64,000 bases of DNA from an uncultured Coxiella sp. (GTDB lineage Bacteria > Pseudomonadota > Gammaproteobacteria > Coxiellales > Coxiellaceae): contig CACNSC010000005.1 in the NCBI GenBank assembly GCA_902623005.1, positions 34,745-98,744 of the forward strand, given 5' to 3'. The position numbers and the translations under genes are program-made. Positions 10,201-19,795 of this stretch are shown here, in pieces; the stretch's first letter is position 1, and each line of letters starts with the position of its first letter. The notes beneath the pieces were generated by a model that saw nothing but the letters and a program-made list of their open reading frames with translations, had not been told where the DNA came from and searched no databases.

Positions 10201-13200
10201 ACAACCGCTGCCGCAGCAGAACCAAAAAATACCTTGCTCTCTTGGATGAGTGCTTTATTTTACTGCAACAGCAGTAATAGCGAGAACAAGACATATGCAG
10301 CATACTTTACAAGCATCTTTTCCCGGTTATTTAATGGAACCAAACAACCCGCTTCTCAAAAACAACCTATCGAAGAAAAACAGAGTGGAATTCCTGTTTA
10401 TTCATCTCCTGCACCTTCTCATCCAAATCACATAGCAAGTAAGAGTGATGATCAGCTTCATCAACCATCATATGATCAAGGCTTATTGCATGGCACATTG
10501 ACTTGGTTTGAGAATAGCGCAAAAGAACTAGGAAAACTATTCAATGGTTCATCCTCAACCATAGATCGTCAACTAAGCGGACCACAACCTGACAAAGAAA
10601 TGGTCTTCACATTCCAGTCTATTTTTCCAAAGACTAGCCGCTATATATTTAACCGTACCAATTTCCCAATTCACCCCAGAAAAACAGCTGTCGATGTTTA
10701 TCATAAAATTGGTAGTCTTACGCTTGATTCACTCGACCAATTCACCATTCATCAACTCATGGTCTTCATTGTATTTGCTATCACACAACGAGTTGCTACG
10801 CAAAAAGATGTTTTACTTGCTCAAAAACTTCTAGCTCAACCTTTAATTCAAGAGGTAATAACATCTAGGAAAGAAACCCGTGACTTTTTACACGACATGT
10901 GCCGATCAATTAACGATAAACCTATGGGCATTACGATTCCGAAAGTCACGGAAGCAGATTATTCTTTGAGGAATAGCCTTTATCGTGACACATATCTTCT
11001 ACTAGCAAAACACAATAATCCAGAATATAAAGGCTCAGATGATTCTTTATTCATGTATAATCAATGGCAAGATATCCCCTTACTCTCAATCAATCACAGC
11101 CGATCCAAACTAGGCACATACTTGCTCACTAACGGGCAATTAAAACCAAATACCATGCATGATCAGATTAAACTCCATAGATATTATCCTTTAGAGGGAC
11201 TGACTATCCAAAAAGGAAAAGACACTAAAAAAACAATTACAAGAGATGATATCCATAGTATGAAAAATACATCTTTAGAGGAATTCGAAAAATCGCTTAT
11301 CGATAACAACTTTTTCGGCTTACTTGAACATGTTAAAGATAGAGATAAGAAAGAGAATATGCAGCGTTTCTTGAGACAGCAATGCACGTCAAACGGCGCT
11401 TTAACTAAAACAGACGAATTGCCAGTTAGTATACTACAAAAGTACGCCAGCATAGGTAAAAATTTTCACTATACACCTGAGGGATCAAAAAATGATTTAT
11501 CTCTCGCTGAAACTCTTACTCGAAAGAATCCGTTATTAAACCGAACAGTTAGAATTGAAAATAATACCATCACATTAGAAATAAAAGATAAATACTACGG
11601 TTATAAGAAAGATAACACCCTCGATGAATCCAGTTTAATTATATCAGCACATGGAGAAGACAGCATTCAAACTGAAATTGATCTGGGTGATGAACCAGTT
11701 GTAGAAATCAATACAGAAATCACTTTTGATTTTTCTAATCAATTCTCAGACCCAACAATAAAGATAAAATCATACAGTGCTCAATGGCACCCTCAAATCT
11801 GTGAGTTACTCCTACAAGATTTTCCAGAGTTTCTAACATCTTCCCCACATGACTTTCTACAGGAAACAATGAATGTAACGAACAGCTGTGATACCAGTTT
11901 GATAGAGAATTATGTTTCCATTGTGAAAAGATGTCTTGATAAATTAAACGATAACCCTAATGATTTCTCACACATCAAATCCCTCTATCAAAATTCGGAA
12001 TTATCACAAATCACTGTGTTCCCAGAAGGAACGGATATTAACGAAATCGACGATCTCATCAAACAATCACAGGAGAAAATTGACACTTATAAACAAAAAA
12101 CAATAAAACGAGTAAAGGATATTAAAGAACAAATCGAGAGCAACACTAATAGCCTAGATAAAATATTACAATTACTCGATGGAATTCCCCAAATATTCCA
12201 ATTTTCAGAGCTTTGTAATTCAACAGAGATAGACGATCTTAATCATTCATCTGAGACCATAGCAACATACCTAAAAGCCAATTCACAGGAACTTTTTGAT
12301 AAGGTTAAGGAAATCACATCAGAAACAACTGATAATGATTTTAAAAAACTACAAAAAAATATGGAAATGATATTTTTTCATGGGTATATGTCTCAGGCAA
12401 ACGACACCGCTGGTAAAGAGGCTATTTATTTACAAGAATCATTATGTTTCATTGATGAATTGAGAAATCTAAATAAAAAGGATACCCTCACTTCAGATCA
12501 AATCATGTACCAAGAATCTTACCACTTACAGTGGATCAAGCATGATAGAGAGATACATAATGAAAAATTGAATCAATACATTATAGACGAATACAAAAAA
12601 ATACTAGAAAAGGCTTGTGAAAACCCGACACGTGATACATCCAAAAAACTTGCTAAATGGATAACTGAGTTTAAATTTTATGGTGACTACAGTGAAAGCG
12701 AATTTCAACAAAAATCCATAGAATATGACAAATTACTAGAATTTCTGGCAGCTTACGAGAAAGAATTTACAAGTATTACTCTAGATCACGCGCTTCATGA
12801 GCAAATGACCAAATGCCATGATAGGATAGAAAAGGCCCTCAAACCTTATCTTCAGGACTTATCACATGACTGGCTATCATTAGAACATAATTCTCCTGAC
12901 GAATTGTTAAAGCAATCTCCGAAAAATGAACTTCTGAAACATCTTGATAAAGACTTAAAAAATCTTGTTCTTGATAAAAAAATCGACTTACTCTTAAAGC
13001 AACGTGCCAATCTCTTGCAAAGCCAAGCTGCTACTGTCTCAGCATGGGTAGAAGAAACGAAAGGTGAAAAAGAAGAGCAATCTGCGAAAAATCCGAAAAC
13101 TCTTAGTAATTTTTCACGTGAATATCAAGAAGCGCTCATAATCCTAGCAAATGAAGATCATCTCACCAACGAGCCCATGCAAGTTATTACCTGGTTGACA

Positions 13201-13707
13201 TCTATTTTTCTTGCCGAGAATCTCAAAGATAAAATTAAACTTCTTGAGGAGTACAAAAACCTTCCAGAGCTTGAACAAAACAACCCACTCAATCAACACG
13301 GCGCGATGATTCACGCCAAAGAATGGCTAACACTTTTCGATCTCTCTAAATCGGAACCACATGCGATCACTCATGATCAACTTATAAGCTGTGCGCCAAC
13401 AGAAGAACAAATCAACTCGCTTGGGGATCGGTTACAGCAGAAGATACAAGACTCGCTTACCCAGATATCTCTTTCTGGAGATTTACTGACTGGAGCAAAA
13501 AAACCGCCTGAACACAGATCTGAAAATTTTTTGGCCTGGGTTATGCAGCCCTGGGTTATGCATACATTGTTTAATTGGAAAGATAAAAAAGAATCGAATG
13601 AATTACTCGATCAATCAATATATAGTAAAAACAAAACTCAAGGTCCCAATGAGGTAGGTCAAGAACATGTACCTAGGGAGGGGTGTCAGTCAGCCATCAT
13701 AAGATAA
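7252..13707 (+). CDS. Giant AT-rich protein (~2150 aa) with N-terminal HAD domain; effector candidate
   Basis: The N-terminus carries a recognisable HAD module: motif I LFVDIDGTLTNH (Asp30 and Asp32), motif II SLLTARDAS (~residue 66), and motif IV KTIIAFDDDKHEIL (~residue 244). A phosphatase-like or phosphotransferase-like activity is therefore possible. The other ~1900 residues are Lys/Glu/Asn-rich, largely helical and coiled-coil, with no domain I can name; a Ser/Pro-rich low-complexity linker lies near residues 1000-1080. I chose the GTG at 7252 because AGGTGGAG sits six bases upstream; a GTG at 7240 would add four residues but overlaps that site. Base composition is clearly more AT-rich than the flanks. 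Very large orphan proteins of this kind are typical of Legionella-type Dot/Icm effectors (inference). Its last 22 bases overlap the convergent gene at 13686. Confidence 0.8.
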   Translation: MPDCIERAEQNAIEDLLKQLPEDGVSLFVDIDGTLTNHVSFNEPLILMLKWLSGDSRNEISLLTARDASQVAMLHCSNHFNESDENKEEYILTKNIKKKVKKELNTEIKVLTKGDIVTERKLPGEYFDQVIEPFETMVEEMVKLKGLEETKKIMDEVQEKKHKLGEKASESETSMNIWLQTYLNTCGDSGITKGNTGRNLLHLNHQLYAEPLDQQEKSKFDCEANSKSAQAKKAVHQKKTIIAFDDDKHEILEYKENDIHAFKVEMNDRGDHSCEYQEVESSSSSASKTGKIISELYIKAKKIVGIKNLLNQKEKIADDEQLRLVFNERNHQDEVIYQLTVANGGEEPTQLEIHFHEQDGQLIYDGIAPSEETLQEIDEASLKAITQNIARIEKEASDKEQSGTEKLSYIIDRANSIFSGVDAIQDARKQLKSFKESLPEQCGVNPKFILDTDQTHILTLGQHHQVTAQLTYTSHSSVDGNSQPIDHKVTAIYDSITNNWSIESDNEPELMRALAFPDQGAGEPTIKDFEDQLMALKRSMQDDVVKTGIDLTQDYSVVIDDKETKELLPLIEKIKQDGLIQKHFKQLSEYEEKLCSFIDSISGELTLNGKNFAEVLLEPGEIEGCKKINNGEPDPKGHYESSLSSVRLFENLYRTLYVGSFIDRLDEPSNHITGRDIHVENILAEINKKNLDDFTDPVRKKLLLRIKKVNDLFKSLTECKSACINKSKYVESELEKDINESLYDPSMVLEAIKTIYTQESWKSHSFADLFTRIKAKKHSSDLDSSERVLILNTGRHPEKFFDLENKAIINLLGLNKHGYSNSKSELTTKIIRLIEPYRVNSYEEWKSELEEKSRTLKNYTLKDDEKTELTRINSKLNTITDNNQDYSTYKKIETSLEILVTKKVTKALFISNLLKRLNELNDTQTDKIITDQIETYKTALSDSNCRDNTLHACEKFLVENESITASHKKEIVSIKNIYQAPRKTTAAAAEPKNTLLSWMSALFYCNSSNSENKTYAAYFTSIFSRLFNGTKQPASQKQPIEEKQSGIPVYSSPAPSHPNHIASKSDDQLHQPSYDQGLLHGTLTWFENSAKELGKLFNGSSSTIDRQLSGPQPDKEMVFTFQSIFPKTSRYIFNRTNFPIHPRKTAVDVYHKIGSLTLDSLDQFTIHQLMVFIVFAITQRVATQKDVLLAQKLLAQPLIQEVITSRKETRDFLHDMCRSINDKPMGITIPKVTEADYSLRNSLYRDTYLLLAKHNNPEYKGSDDSLFMYNQWQDIPLLSINHSRSKLGTYLLTNGQLKPNTMHDQIKLHRYYPLEGLTIQKGKDTKKTITRDDIHSMKNTSLEEFEKSLIDNNFFGLLEHVKDRDKKENMQRFLRQQCTSNGALTKTDELPVSILQKYASIGKNFHYTPEGSKNDLSLAETLTRKNPLLNRTVRIENNTITLEIKDKYYGYKKDNTLDESSLIISAHGEDSIQTEIDLGDEPVVEINTEITFDFSNQFSDPTIKIKSYSAQWHPQICELLLQDFPEFLTSSPHDFLQETMNVTNSCDTSLIENYVSIVKRCLDKLNDNPNDFSHIKSLYQNSELSQITVFPEGTDINEIDDLIKQSQEKIDTYKQKTIKRVKDIKEQIESNTNSLDKILQLLDGIPQIFQFSELCNSTEIDDLNHSSETIATYLKANSQELFDKVKEITSETTDNDFKKLQKNMEMIFFHGYMSQANDTAGKEAIYLQESLCFIDELRNLNKKDTLTSDQIMYQESYHLQWIKHDREIHNEKLNQYIIDEYKKILEKACENPTRDTSKKLAKWITEFKFYGDYSESEFQQKSIEYDKLLEFLAAYEKEFTSITLDHALHEQMTKCHDRIEKALKPYLQDLSHDWLSLEHNSPDELLKQSPKNELLKHLDKDLKNLVLDKKIDLLLKQRANLLQSQAATVSAWVEETKGEKEEQSAKNPKTLSNFSREYQEALIILANEDHLTNEPMQVITWLTSIFLAENLKDKIKLLEEYKNLPELEQNNPLNQHGAMIHAKEWLTLFDLSKSEPHAITHDQLISCAPTEEQINSLGDRLQQKIQDSLTQISLSGDLLTGAKKPPEHRSENFLAWVMQPWVMHTLFNWKDKKESNELLDQSIYSKNKTQGPNEVGQEHVPREGCQSAIIR

Positions 13708-14171
13708 TTAGCATCATTAAAATCCCGTGATAACTTATCAAACGACTCGCTGACATACTGACTCTGAAAAGCCATCATCCACCGGGTAATCAGATCACCC
13801 TTTCCGTTATCAAACGCTTCTATGGAACCCTGCAGTTGCTCTTGCCAAAAACTGTCATCACGGCTCAACCAATCTTTAATCACCGGCGAATAAGAACAAT
13901 CGGCAAATAAGTTAAATTGCGTTAATCGACCTTCGCGGATCAAAGCTTTGTAATTATTACGTGTAAAACTTAGTTCGTCGGTCGAAGACTGTATGGCAGT
14001 AATAAGCCGATCTAATACAGCCTTACGTTGATCCGACACGGCAGTTAACTGTTCTAATGAGTATTTCGGCAGGTAGCGTGAAAAAATAGAAAATAATGAG
14101 CTCAGTGAAGCTGTCATACCTGAATATTGATGAATCCGTGCCCACTGATCCTCTTTTACAGCCATTCCCAT
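13686..14171 (-). CDS. Hypothetical helical protein, 161 aa
   Basis: Not recognised. It is predicted soluble and helical, with no signal peptide. The ATG at 14171 is preceded by AGGAG and a six-base spacer, so the start is well supported. Its stop lies inside the 3' end of the giant gene on the opposite strand (22-base tail-to-tail overlap). Composition is closer to the typical flanking genes than to the AT-rich giant gene. Confidence 0.75.
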   Translation of the reverse strand: MGMAVKEDQWARIHQYSGMTASLSSLFSIFSRYLPKYSLEQLTAVSDQRKAVLDRLITAIQSSTDELSFTRNNYKALIREGRLTQFNLFADCSYSPVIKDWLSRDDSFWQEQLQGSIEAFDNGKGDLITRWMMAFQSQYVSESFDKLSRDFNDANYLMMAD

Positions 14172-14489
14172 ACTACTCTCCTTGATGGACTTCCATCGTC
14201 ATCGACTCTTTCTACTTAATTCCGATAGCGCTTGTCATCCTCATTACACTAGCGCAATCGTCACATTTGTAATAATCAATATTAACGATCATGCCAATCA
14301 AGATTGACTATCACTGTCATGATATCTGCCAATCGAAGATCCATTAAGCTTGTATTATTTTCTGACAGCTTGAGACACAGCGTCTTGATTTAGATCATTA
14401 CTTGTCCATGAGCAGCAAGCAAGGTCGTAAAAAAGTCCAAAACTCAATCAATTGCTATTTTACTTAATCTATATTTAAGGTTTAAGATG

Positions 14490-14495
14490 TATAAT
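14490..14495 (+). promoter_or_regulatory. Candidate sigma-70 -10 box upstream of the YajG-like lipoprotein gene
   Basis: A perfect TATAAT lies 50 bases before the ATG at 14546, within the ~370-base AT-rich spacer 14172-14545. No good -35 hexamer stands 16-18 bases upstream (the region reads roughly AATCTA), so this would be a promoter dependent on an activator or on the -10 alone. I see nothing else in the spacer. Confidence 0.4.
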
Positions 14496-14545
14496 ACTGT
14501 TTTTTTATTACGGCCATGCTATCCGTTAAACCAAAGAGAACCATT

Positions 14546-15124
14546 ATGAAACGCATTCTTGCTTCTGCCATCATTGCCATCAGCGCCCTGCTTGCTGGCT
14601 GTCATCACCTCACCGATGAAGACGTTACCGCCAATCCGACGCTTAACACATCACGTTCTGATATTGGCCGCGGAAACACCATTGCAGTCAAAGTATTTAA
14701 TGGGGTGGATAGCCAACAAATCGGGCTAAGATCCAGTTTATATGAGCCAGGCTACGCGATTAACCTCACGAATGACCTTACACCCATCGTAAATCGCGCT
14801 GTTATGTCGACGTTGCAAGCCAATGACTTCAAACCCGTCAGCCAAGATGCTTCACGGCATTTGACTGTTAGGCTGAATAGCCTGAAATATCAATACAGTA
14901 ACCCAGGCAGCCTAAGGAGCACCATTACCATCTCATGCAGCATCACGGTAGAAGCAAACGCAGAACGCGATCGCCTGAAACGAACCTACCAATCAAAACT
15001 CAGCTACCGCATCTTGACCACACCAACCATACAATCGGATCAAAACCGCATTAATGCAGTCTTGGCCGCAGCTTTGAATCAGATGATTAACGACGCTGAA
15101 CTAATGCACTTACTCAGTCAATGA
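14546..15124 (+). CDS. YajG-like outer-membrane lipoprotein
   Basis: Starts MKRILAS with a hydrophobic stretch and a lipobox LLAGC, so Cys about residue 19 should be lipidated. The mature part, about 170 residues, resembles the YajG family of putative lipoproteins: an N-terminal strand with a GNTIAVKVFNGVDS-type pattern, then alternating strands and a final helix (NRINAVLAAALNQMINDAEL). YajG-like proteins have no firmly known role. The ATG at 14546 is preferred over an in-frame ATG at 14516 because the signal peptide starts there and AGAGAA precedes it. It stands alone, with its own candidate promoter. Confidence 0.75.
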   Translation: MKRILASAIIAISALLAGCHHLTDEDVTANPTLNTSRSDIGRGNTIAVKVFNGVDSQQIGLRSSLYEPGYAINLTNDLTPIVNRAVMSTLQANDFKPVSQDASRHLTVRLNSLKYQYSNPGSLRSTITISCSITVEANAERDRLKRTYQSKLSYRILTTPTIQSDQNRINAVLAAALNQMINDAELMHLLSQ

Positions 15125-15179
15125 TTTATCAGTTGAAACTTCGATTTAACTGATACTCATCAGCATGCTGAGGCATGAA

Positions 15180-16070
15180 TCAAAATCTCAACGCCTGACT
15201 GGATTCACTCAAAAGCATATGATGAAACACGGAGTCAATATGCTCAACATTACCAGGTTTTTTAGGATGATCTCTAATGCAGCTTTTCAGCAATGATTGA
15301 TTATCGAGTGTGAAAAACAAACTGGACTGTTGGGCAAGCTGATGAAATATCTCATCGCTACCTTCTTGCTCTGCATCGGGTACTTTTTTCTTTAGGTTAG
15401 ACAACGCTATTTTGACTTTGTCTGGCATGGCTGACATCCGTCGCGATATCTCATGCCCTGCTAAAAAAAAGCTAATTCCAGATGACACCATTTCAAGAAC
15501 TTTTATCGAACACTCCAATGCTTGGTCAACGGATTGGTCAAATAAATCCATCATGAAATCAATATTTGACTGAACCGATAAAGACCATAGCGCTCTTATG
15601 TAACCACCCGCATCGTTATACATTCTCGAGATGACTTCATCATGATCATTCGAATTCAATTGCTGTAACCAAGCAACTTTTGATAAAACACAGATGATCA
15701 TCGACTGTAATATGAACTGACCGCATCCTCTTATCCAGCGTTGCTGGGCGGTTTGATAGCTGGCTAGATCCTGATGGAACCTTGACTCCAGTTGATCGAG
15801 AAACACATGACAGCGTGGAAAGATGTCTTGATCAAACTGACCAGTTGACCAAATGTATGCGCTGTCACCTTCATTCCTGTCTTGTGATAACAACCACAAA
15901 CCATAGCACCACACGTTATTATTTTTTACAACATGCAGACTCAGCTCATCGGGATCAGACTCAGAGCCGACTAAATAATCCGATGGTGGGTGGACAACCA
16001 CGCCTCGCAAATTCTGAAAAGCTTGATAAATTAATTGAATGCCACGCGCGCGACGTTCTTCGATTAGCAT
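15180..16070 (-). CDS. Hypothetical helical protein, ~296 aa
   Basis: Unrecognised. The protein looks soluble and helical. The ATG at 16070 follows GGGAG with an eight-base spacer; a GTG directly before it (16073) is an alternative. It ends close to the lipoprotein gene and lies downstream of mpl on the same strand, with ~50 bases between. No signal peptide or membrane segment is clear. Confidence 0.7.
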   Translation of the reverse strand: MLIEERRARGIQLIYQAFQNLRGVVVHPPSDYLVGSESDPDELSLHVVKNNNVWCYGLWLLSQDRNEGDSAYIWSTGQFDQDIFPRCHVFLDQLESRFHQDLASYQTAQQRWIRGCGQFILQSMIICVLSKVAWLQQLNSNDHDEVISRMYNDAGGYIRALWSLSVQSNIDFMMDLFDQSVDQALECSIKVLEMVSSGISFFLAGHEISRRMSAMPDKVKIALSNLKKKVPDAEQEGSDEIFHQLAQQSSLFFTLDNQSLLKSCIRDHPKKPGNVEHIDSVFHHMLLSESSQALRF

Positions 16071-16118
16071 CACAAATACTCCCTTTGCTTGGAAAATAAT
16101 TTTTAAACTCTTGATGGA

Positions 16119-17483
16119 TTAAATCACATCGGTAGCTTTATAGCGTTGCAATAGTTCTTGCTTTAAACCGCCGAAACCTTTGTTACTCATCAATACTGCA
16201 TACTGCTGCACATTGAGGTCGGGCTGCCAGCCCTCGAGTAATGCACTGACCGATTTGTAGCCACTCACAGGCACCGCTGATGCAGTGACGAGCTCGTCAA
16301 GACTCCAATCCATTTTGTGATGATTCAATACCAGCACCTGATCCGCCAATGACAAGGCTTCGATCAATGCCTGACGGTGAATACCCTGCTGCATGGTACG
16401 AGAACCGCACTCCAAGAAAACCGTGATAGGTTTTACACCCGCCTTGGCTCGCAAGGATCGTAAAGTGCTAGCAATTGCAGTTGGGTGATGGGCAAAGTCG
16501 TCAAATACTGTCAAACCCTGATTGGTCAAGACGTGCTCCATCCGTCGACTGACACCTGCAAACGAGCACAATGCAGGGACCAATGCTTCAAGACTGACGC
16601 CGGCATGCACCGCTGCAGCACATGCTGACAGTGCATTAAAAACATTATGTACACCGATTTGTGACCAGTGCACGCGTCCTAAACAGTGCGATTGGAAAAA
16701 CAAGGAAAACTCACTGCCATCAGCTGCCACGTCTTGCACCTGCCAATCCGTTTGCCCACCGACACGGGTAACCGTAGACCAACATCCTCGCTGCAATACT
16801 GCATTAATCGCCTCACAATCATGTGGTACGACTAAATGCCCCTGACCAGGCACGCTACGAATTAAATAGTGAAACTGTTTTTGTATCGCGGCTAAATCAT
16901 CAAAAATATCTGCATGATCAAACTCCAAATTATTAATCACGCAAGTCATTGGACGGTAGTGCAAAAATTTCGAGCGTTTATCAAAAAATGCTGTGTCGTA
17001 TTCATCGGCTTCGATGACAAAATGTTTTGATGCCGTAAAGCGTGCCGGTGAGGTAAAATTCGCGGGCGCACCACCAATTAAAAACGATGGTGACAATCCC
17101 GCCGACTCTAAGATCCAGGCCAGCATACAACTGGTGGTGGTTTTACCATGTGTACCAGACACTGCCAACACATGCTGATGCGGTAGTACATATTCCGCCA
17201 ACCACTCTGGGCCCGAGCAATAGCGATAACCGCCATTCAGAATAGCCTCGATGTAGGGATGGCCTCGGAAGTAAGCGTTGCCAATAATGATCCAGTCATC
17301 CTGACGTGACAATTGCGAGGTTGAATAGCCGAGGGTTACCTCGATACCGGCTTGTTCTAACACGTCTGACATGGGCGGATAAATTTGCTGGTCACAGCCT
17401 GTTACGTGATAACCCAACTGACGGGCAATTAGGGCAAGACCGGCCATAAACGTGCCGGCAATACCGACAATGTGAATTCGCAT
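16119..17483 (-). CDS. mpl: UDP-N-acetylmuramate--L-alanyl-gamma-D-glutamyl-meso-diaminopimelate ligase Mpl
   Basis: Mpl recycles cell-wall peptides by ligating the tripeptide L-Ala-D-Glu-mDAP back to UDP-MurNAc at the cost of ATP in the cytosol. A Mur-ligase layout is visible: an N-terminal Rossmann start IHIVGIAGTFMAGLA, the P-loop GTHGKTTT at residues 110-117, FVIEADEYDTAFFDKRSKF in the central domain (typical of Mpl/MurC), and DDFAHHPTAI in the C-terminal domain. The length of 454 is normal (E. coli Mpl is 457). It diverges from the phosphofructokinase gene across ~97 bases. Confidence 0.96.
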   Translation of the reverse strand: MRIHIVGIAGTFMAGLALIARQLGYHVTGCDQQIYPPMSDVLEQAGIEVTLGYSTSQLSRQDDWIIIGNAYFRGHPYIEAILNGGYRYCSGPEWLAEYVLPHQHVLAVSGTHGKTTTSCMLAWILESAGLSPSFLIGGAPANFTSPARFTASKHFVIEADEYDTAFFDKRSKFLHYRPMTCVINNLEFDHADIFDDLAAIQKQFHYLIRSVPGQGHLVVPHDCEAINAVLQRGCWSTVTRVGGQTDWQVQDVAADGSEFSLFFQSHCLGRVHWSQIGVHNVFNALSACAAAVHAGVSLEALVPALCSFAGVSRRMEHVLTNQGLTVFDDFAHHPTAIASTLRSLRAKAGVKPITVFLECGSRTMQQGIHRQALIEALSLADQVLVLNHHKMDWSLDELVTASAVPVSGYKSVSALLEGWQPDLNVQQYAVLMSNKGFGGLKQELLQRYKATDVI

Positions 17484-17580
17484 CGCTGTTCCGTTAGCCT
17501 GAATTAAGACGGCGAAAGTCTAGCATAAGGTCTCCTGCGAATGCTATGATGGCGCCTCATTTTTCAATGCAATTCCTGTT

Positions 17581-18867
17581 ATGAAACCAAACAATATTTT
17601 TTACGCGCAATCCGGTGGGCCGACGGCTGTGATTAACGCCACTGCTGCCAGCCTAATACAAGCAGCACGGCAACAACCCGAACTAGGTAAAGTATACGCT
17701 GGGCGACATGGTATTCTCGGAGCACTGCGCAACCAACTGATCGACACGGACCAGGAAACGGCAGCAAGCATTGAACAACTCAAACACACGCCGGGCAGTG
17801 CGTTTGGCTCTTGCCGCTATCGACTGCGCGACCCCGAGCTTGACGACAGCGAATACCAGCGACTACTTGAAGTTTTTCGTGCGTACGAGATTGGTTATTT
17901 TTTCTATAACGGCGGCGGTGATTCGCAAGACACCGCAAATAAGATTGCACAGTATTTCGCAGACAACGATTACCCACTCACGGTGATTGGTTTACCCAAA
18001 ACCATTGATAACGATTTACCGCACACGGATTGTTGCCCAGGCTTTGCCTCGGTCGCTAAATACCTGGCTGCAACCGTTCATGGCACTGCAATTGATGTTG
18101 AGGGTATGGCAGAGACTTCGACCCAAGTGTTTATTCTTGAGGCGATGGGTCGTCATACCGGTTGGATTGCTGCATCCAGTGCCTTAGCACAACTCGGTAC
18201 GACGCATGCCCCACACCTCATTCTCTTACCTGAAACTGTATTTGATAAATCGCGTTTTTTACTTAAAGTGCGCGATGTTGTAAAGCAACACGGTCATTGC
18301 GTGATCGTGGCATCCGAAGGGATTCGTGATCAAGACGGCAATCTTGTTTGCGAATCAGCTCAGCAAGATGCTTTTGGTCATCGACGTCTTGGCGGTGTGG
18401 CACCGCTACTGAGCGAGTGGATCCATGACGAACTCACGCTAAAAAATCATTGGGCGGTAGCCAATCTGATGCAACGCTCCGCACGCTTTATTGCATCTGC
18501 CGTCGATGTTGAGCACGCATGTGCTATTGGTGAGGCCGCCATCCACTACGCGCTTGATGGTAAAAACCATGTCATGTTAACAATCGAACGACAATCCAAC
18601 ACACCTTACCGATGGCAAGTCGGCACCACGCCACTCGCTGGCGTAGCCAACGTTGAGAAAATGCTTCCACCACACTTTATTCGTCAAGATGGCTTTGGTG
18701 TGACACCAGCATGTCTGGATTATCTTACCCCACTGATTCAAGGCGAGGCGGCACAACCCTATAACCAAGGCATACCGCAATATGCTCGACTGAAAAATCA
18801 ATTGGCTCAACACCCATTGCCAGAATTCATCACTCACAGCAACAAACCGGCAAAACTCGACCCTTAA
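17581..18867 (+). CDS. pfp: Pyrophosphate-dependent 6-phosphofructokinase
   Basis: Interconverts fructose 6-phosphate and fructose 1,6-bisphosphate in glycolysis/gluconeogenesis. The N-terminal YAQSGGPTAVINA loop, GGGDSQDTA at 111-119 (Asp-Ser in the position that distinguishes PPi from ATP users), PKTIDND at 139-145 and EAMGRHTGW in the middle mark the PPi-type (or PPi-like) group. The length of 428 fits. The start ATG at 17581 has only a weak ribosome binding site. It is followed closely by pabC, 21 bases downstream. Confidence 0.93.
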   Translation: MKPNNIFYAQSGGPTAVINATAASLIQAARQQPELGKVYAGRHGILGALRNQLIDTDQETAASIEQLKHTPGSAFGSCRYRLRDPELDDSEYQRLLEVFRAYEIGYFFYNGGGDSQDTANKIAQYFADNDYPLTVIGLPKTIDNDLPHTDCCPGFASVAKYLAATVHGTAIDVEGMAETSTQVFILEAMGRHTGWIAASSALAQLGTTHAPHLILLPETVFDKSRFLLKVRDVVKQHGHCVIVASEGIRDQDGNLVCESAQQDAFGHRRLGGVAPLLSEWIHDELTLKNHWAVANLMQRSARFIASAVDVEHACAIGEAAIHYALDGKNHVMLTIERQSNTPYRWQVGTTPLAGVANVEKMLPPHFIRQDGFGVTPACLDYLTPLIQGEAAQPYNQGIPQYARLKNQLAQHPLPEFITHSNKPAKLDP

Positions 18868-18888
18868 CAGCCATCATCAGACGTAAAC

Positions 18889-19752
18889 TTGACTACCATT
18901 GCTCATAAGAATCAATTGATCACCGTGCACCATCCACACAAAGTGCACGATCGAGGCTATTTGCTCGGCGAAGGATTGTTTGAAACCTGCTTGGTAGAAG
19001 CAGGTGATATCCAACATCTCTGTGCACATTTGACGCGTTTAAAACAAGGTGCGGATCACTTAGGCATTGCCTGGCCGAGCGTTGATATCGCGTCATTGTG
19101 TCATCAAGTTATTACTGCCAACCACTTATTGACTACCACCTGCGCATTGCGAATTACACTAACGCAAACCAGCACGCAGCGTGGACTTATCAGCACATCC
19201 TCAGCACCGGACGTTATCATCAGCGCCTACCCGTACACCCCACCCGAACTCGATCACACCATCACTGGCTGCACAACTACGCCTTATTGCATCAATGACC
19301 ACTCACCTCTGTGCGCGTTTAAAACCAGCAACTACTTGGAGTCGATTCAGGCCAAACGACATGCAAGACAAAATGGATTTGATGAAGCCTTGTTATTTAA
19401 TACTCAAGATCGTTTGTGCTGCACAACAATTGGTAATGTTTTCTTGTACCGTAATCAAGAGCTGCTGACACCATGCACCCAAGAAGGTGCATTACCGGGT
19501 GTGATACGACAACAACTGTTGACACACACTGCTACAACCAATCTTCGAATACGTACCACCTCAATCACACGACATGATTGCCTTGAAGCCGATGCCCTAT
19601 TCCATACGAACAGTTTGATTGGTATCCAATCTTTCTCATCGATAGATGGACGCCAATTGCAGCGATTGCCCAGTGAAATCGAAAATACCCTGCGCCAACA
19701 CCTGCTTTTGAAGCACCGAATAACCCGAAACATGGTTTCAACGCATCGGTAA
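18889..19752 (+). CDS. pabC: Aminodeoxychorismate lyase (PabC), class IV aminotransferase fold
   Basis: A PLP enzyme that releases pyruvate from 4-amino-4-deoxychorismate to give p-aminobenzoate for folate synthesis. Visible signatures are HDRGYLLGEGLFET near the N-terminus, the PLP lysine in CAFKTSNYL (Lys145), and GFDEALLFN followed by TTIGNVFLY. The start is TTG at 18889; no ATG or GTG upstream gives a better N-terminus. A D-amino-acid or branched-chain aminotransferase of the same fold is the main alternative, but the length (287) and the Lys context favour PabC. Confidence 0.8.
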   Translation: MTTIAHKNQLITVHHPHKVHDRGYLLGEGLFETCLVEAGDIQHLCAHLTRLKQGADHLGIAWPSVDIASLCHQVITANHLLTTTCALRITLTQTSTQRGLISTSSAPDVIISAYPYTPPELDHTITGCTTTPYCINDHSPLCAFKTSNYLESIQAKRHARQNGFDEALLFNTQDRLCCTTIGNVFLYRNQELLTPCTQEGALPGVIRQQLLTHTATTNLRIRTTSITRHDCLEADALFHTNSLIGIQSFSSIDGRQLQRLPSEIENTLRQHLLLKHRITRNMVSTHR

Positions 19753-19795
19753 ATCAGCTAGTATAGGCGACTTTTAATGCTACGGGTCAGATACC

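Noticed and set aside
15127..15169. Possible hairpins after the YajG-like gene (TATCAGTT/AACTGATA and TCAGCATGCTGA)
   Set aside because: Short, no U tract and overlapping alternatives; too weak to call a terminator.
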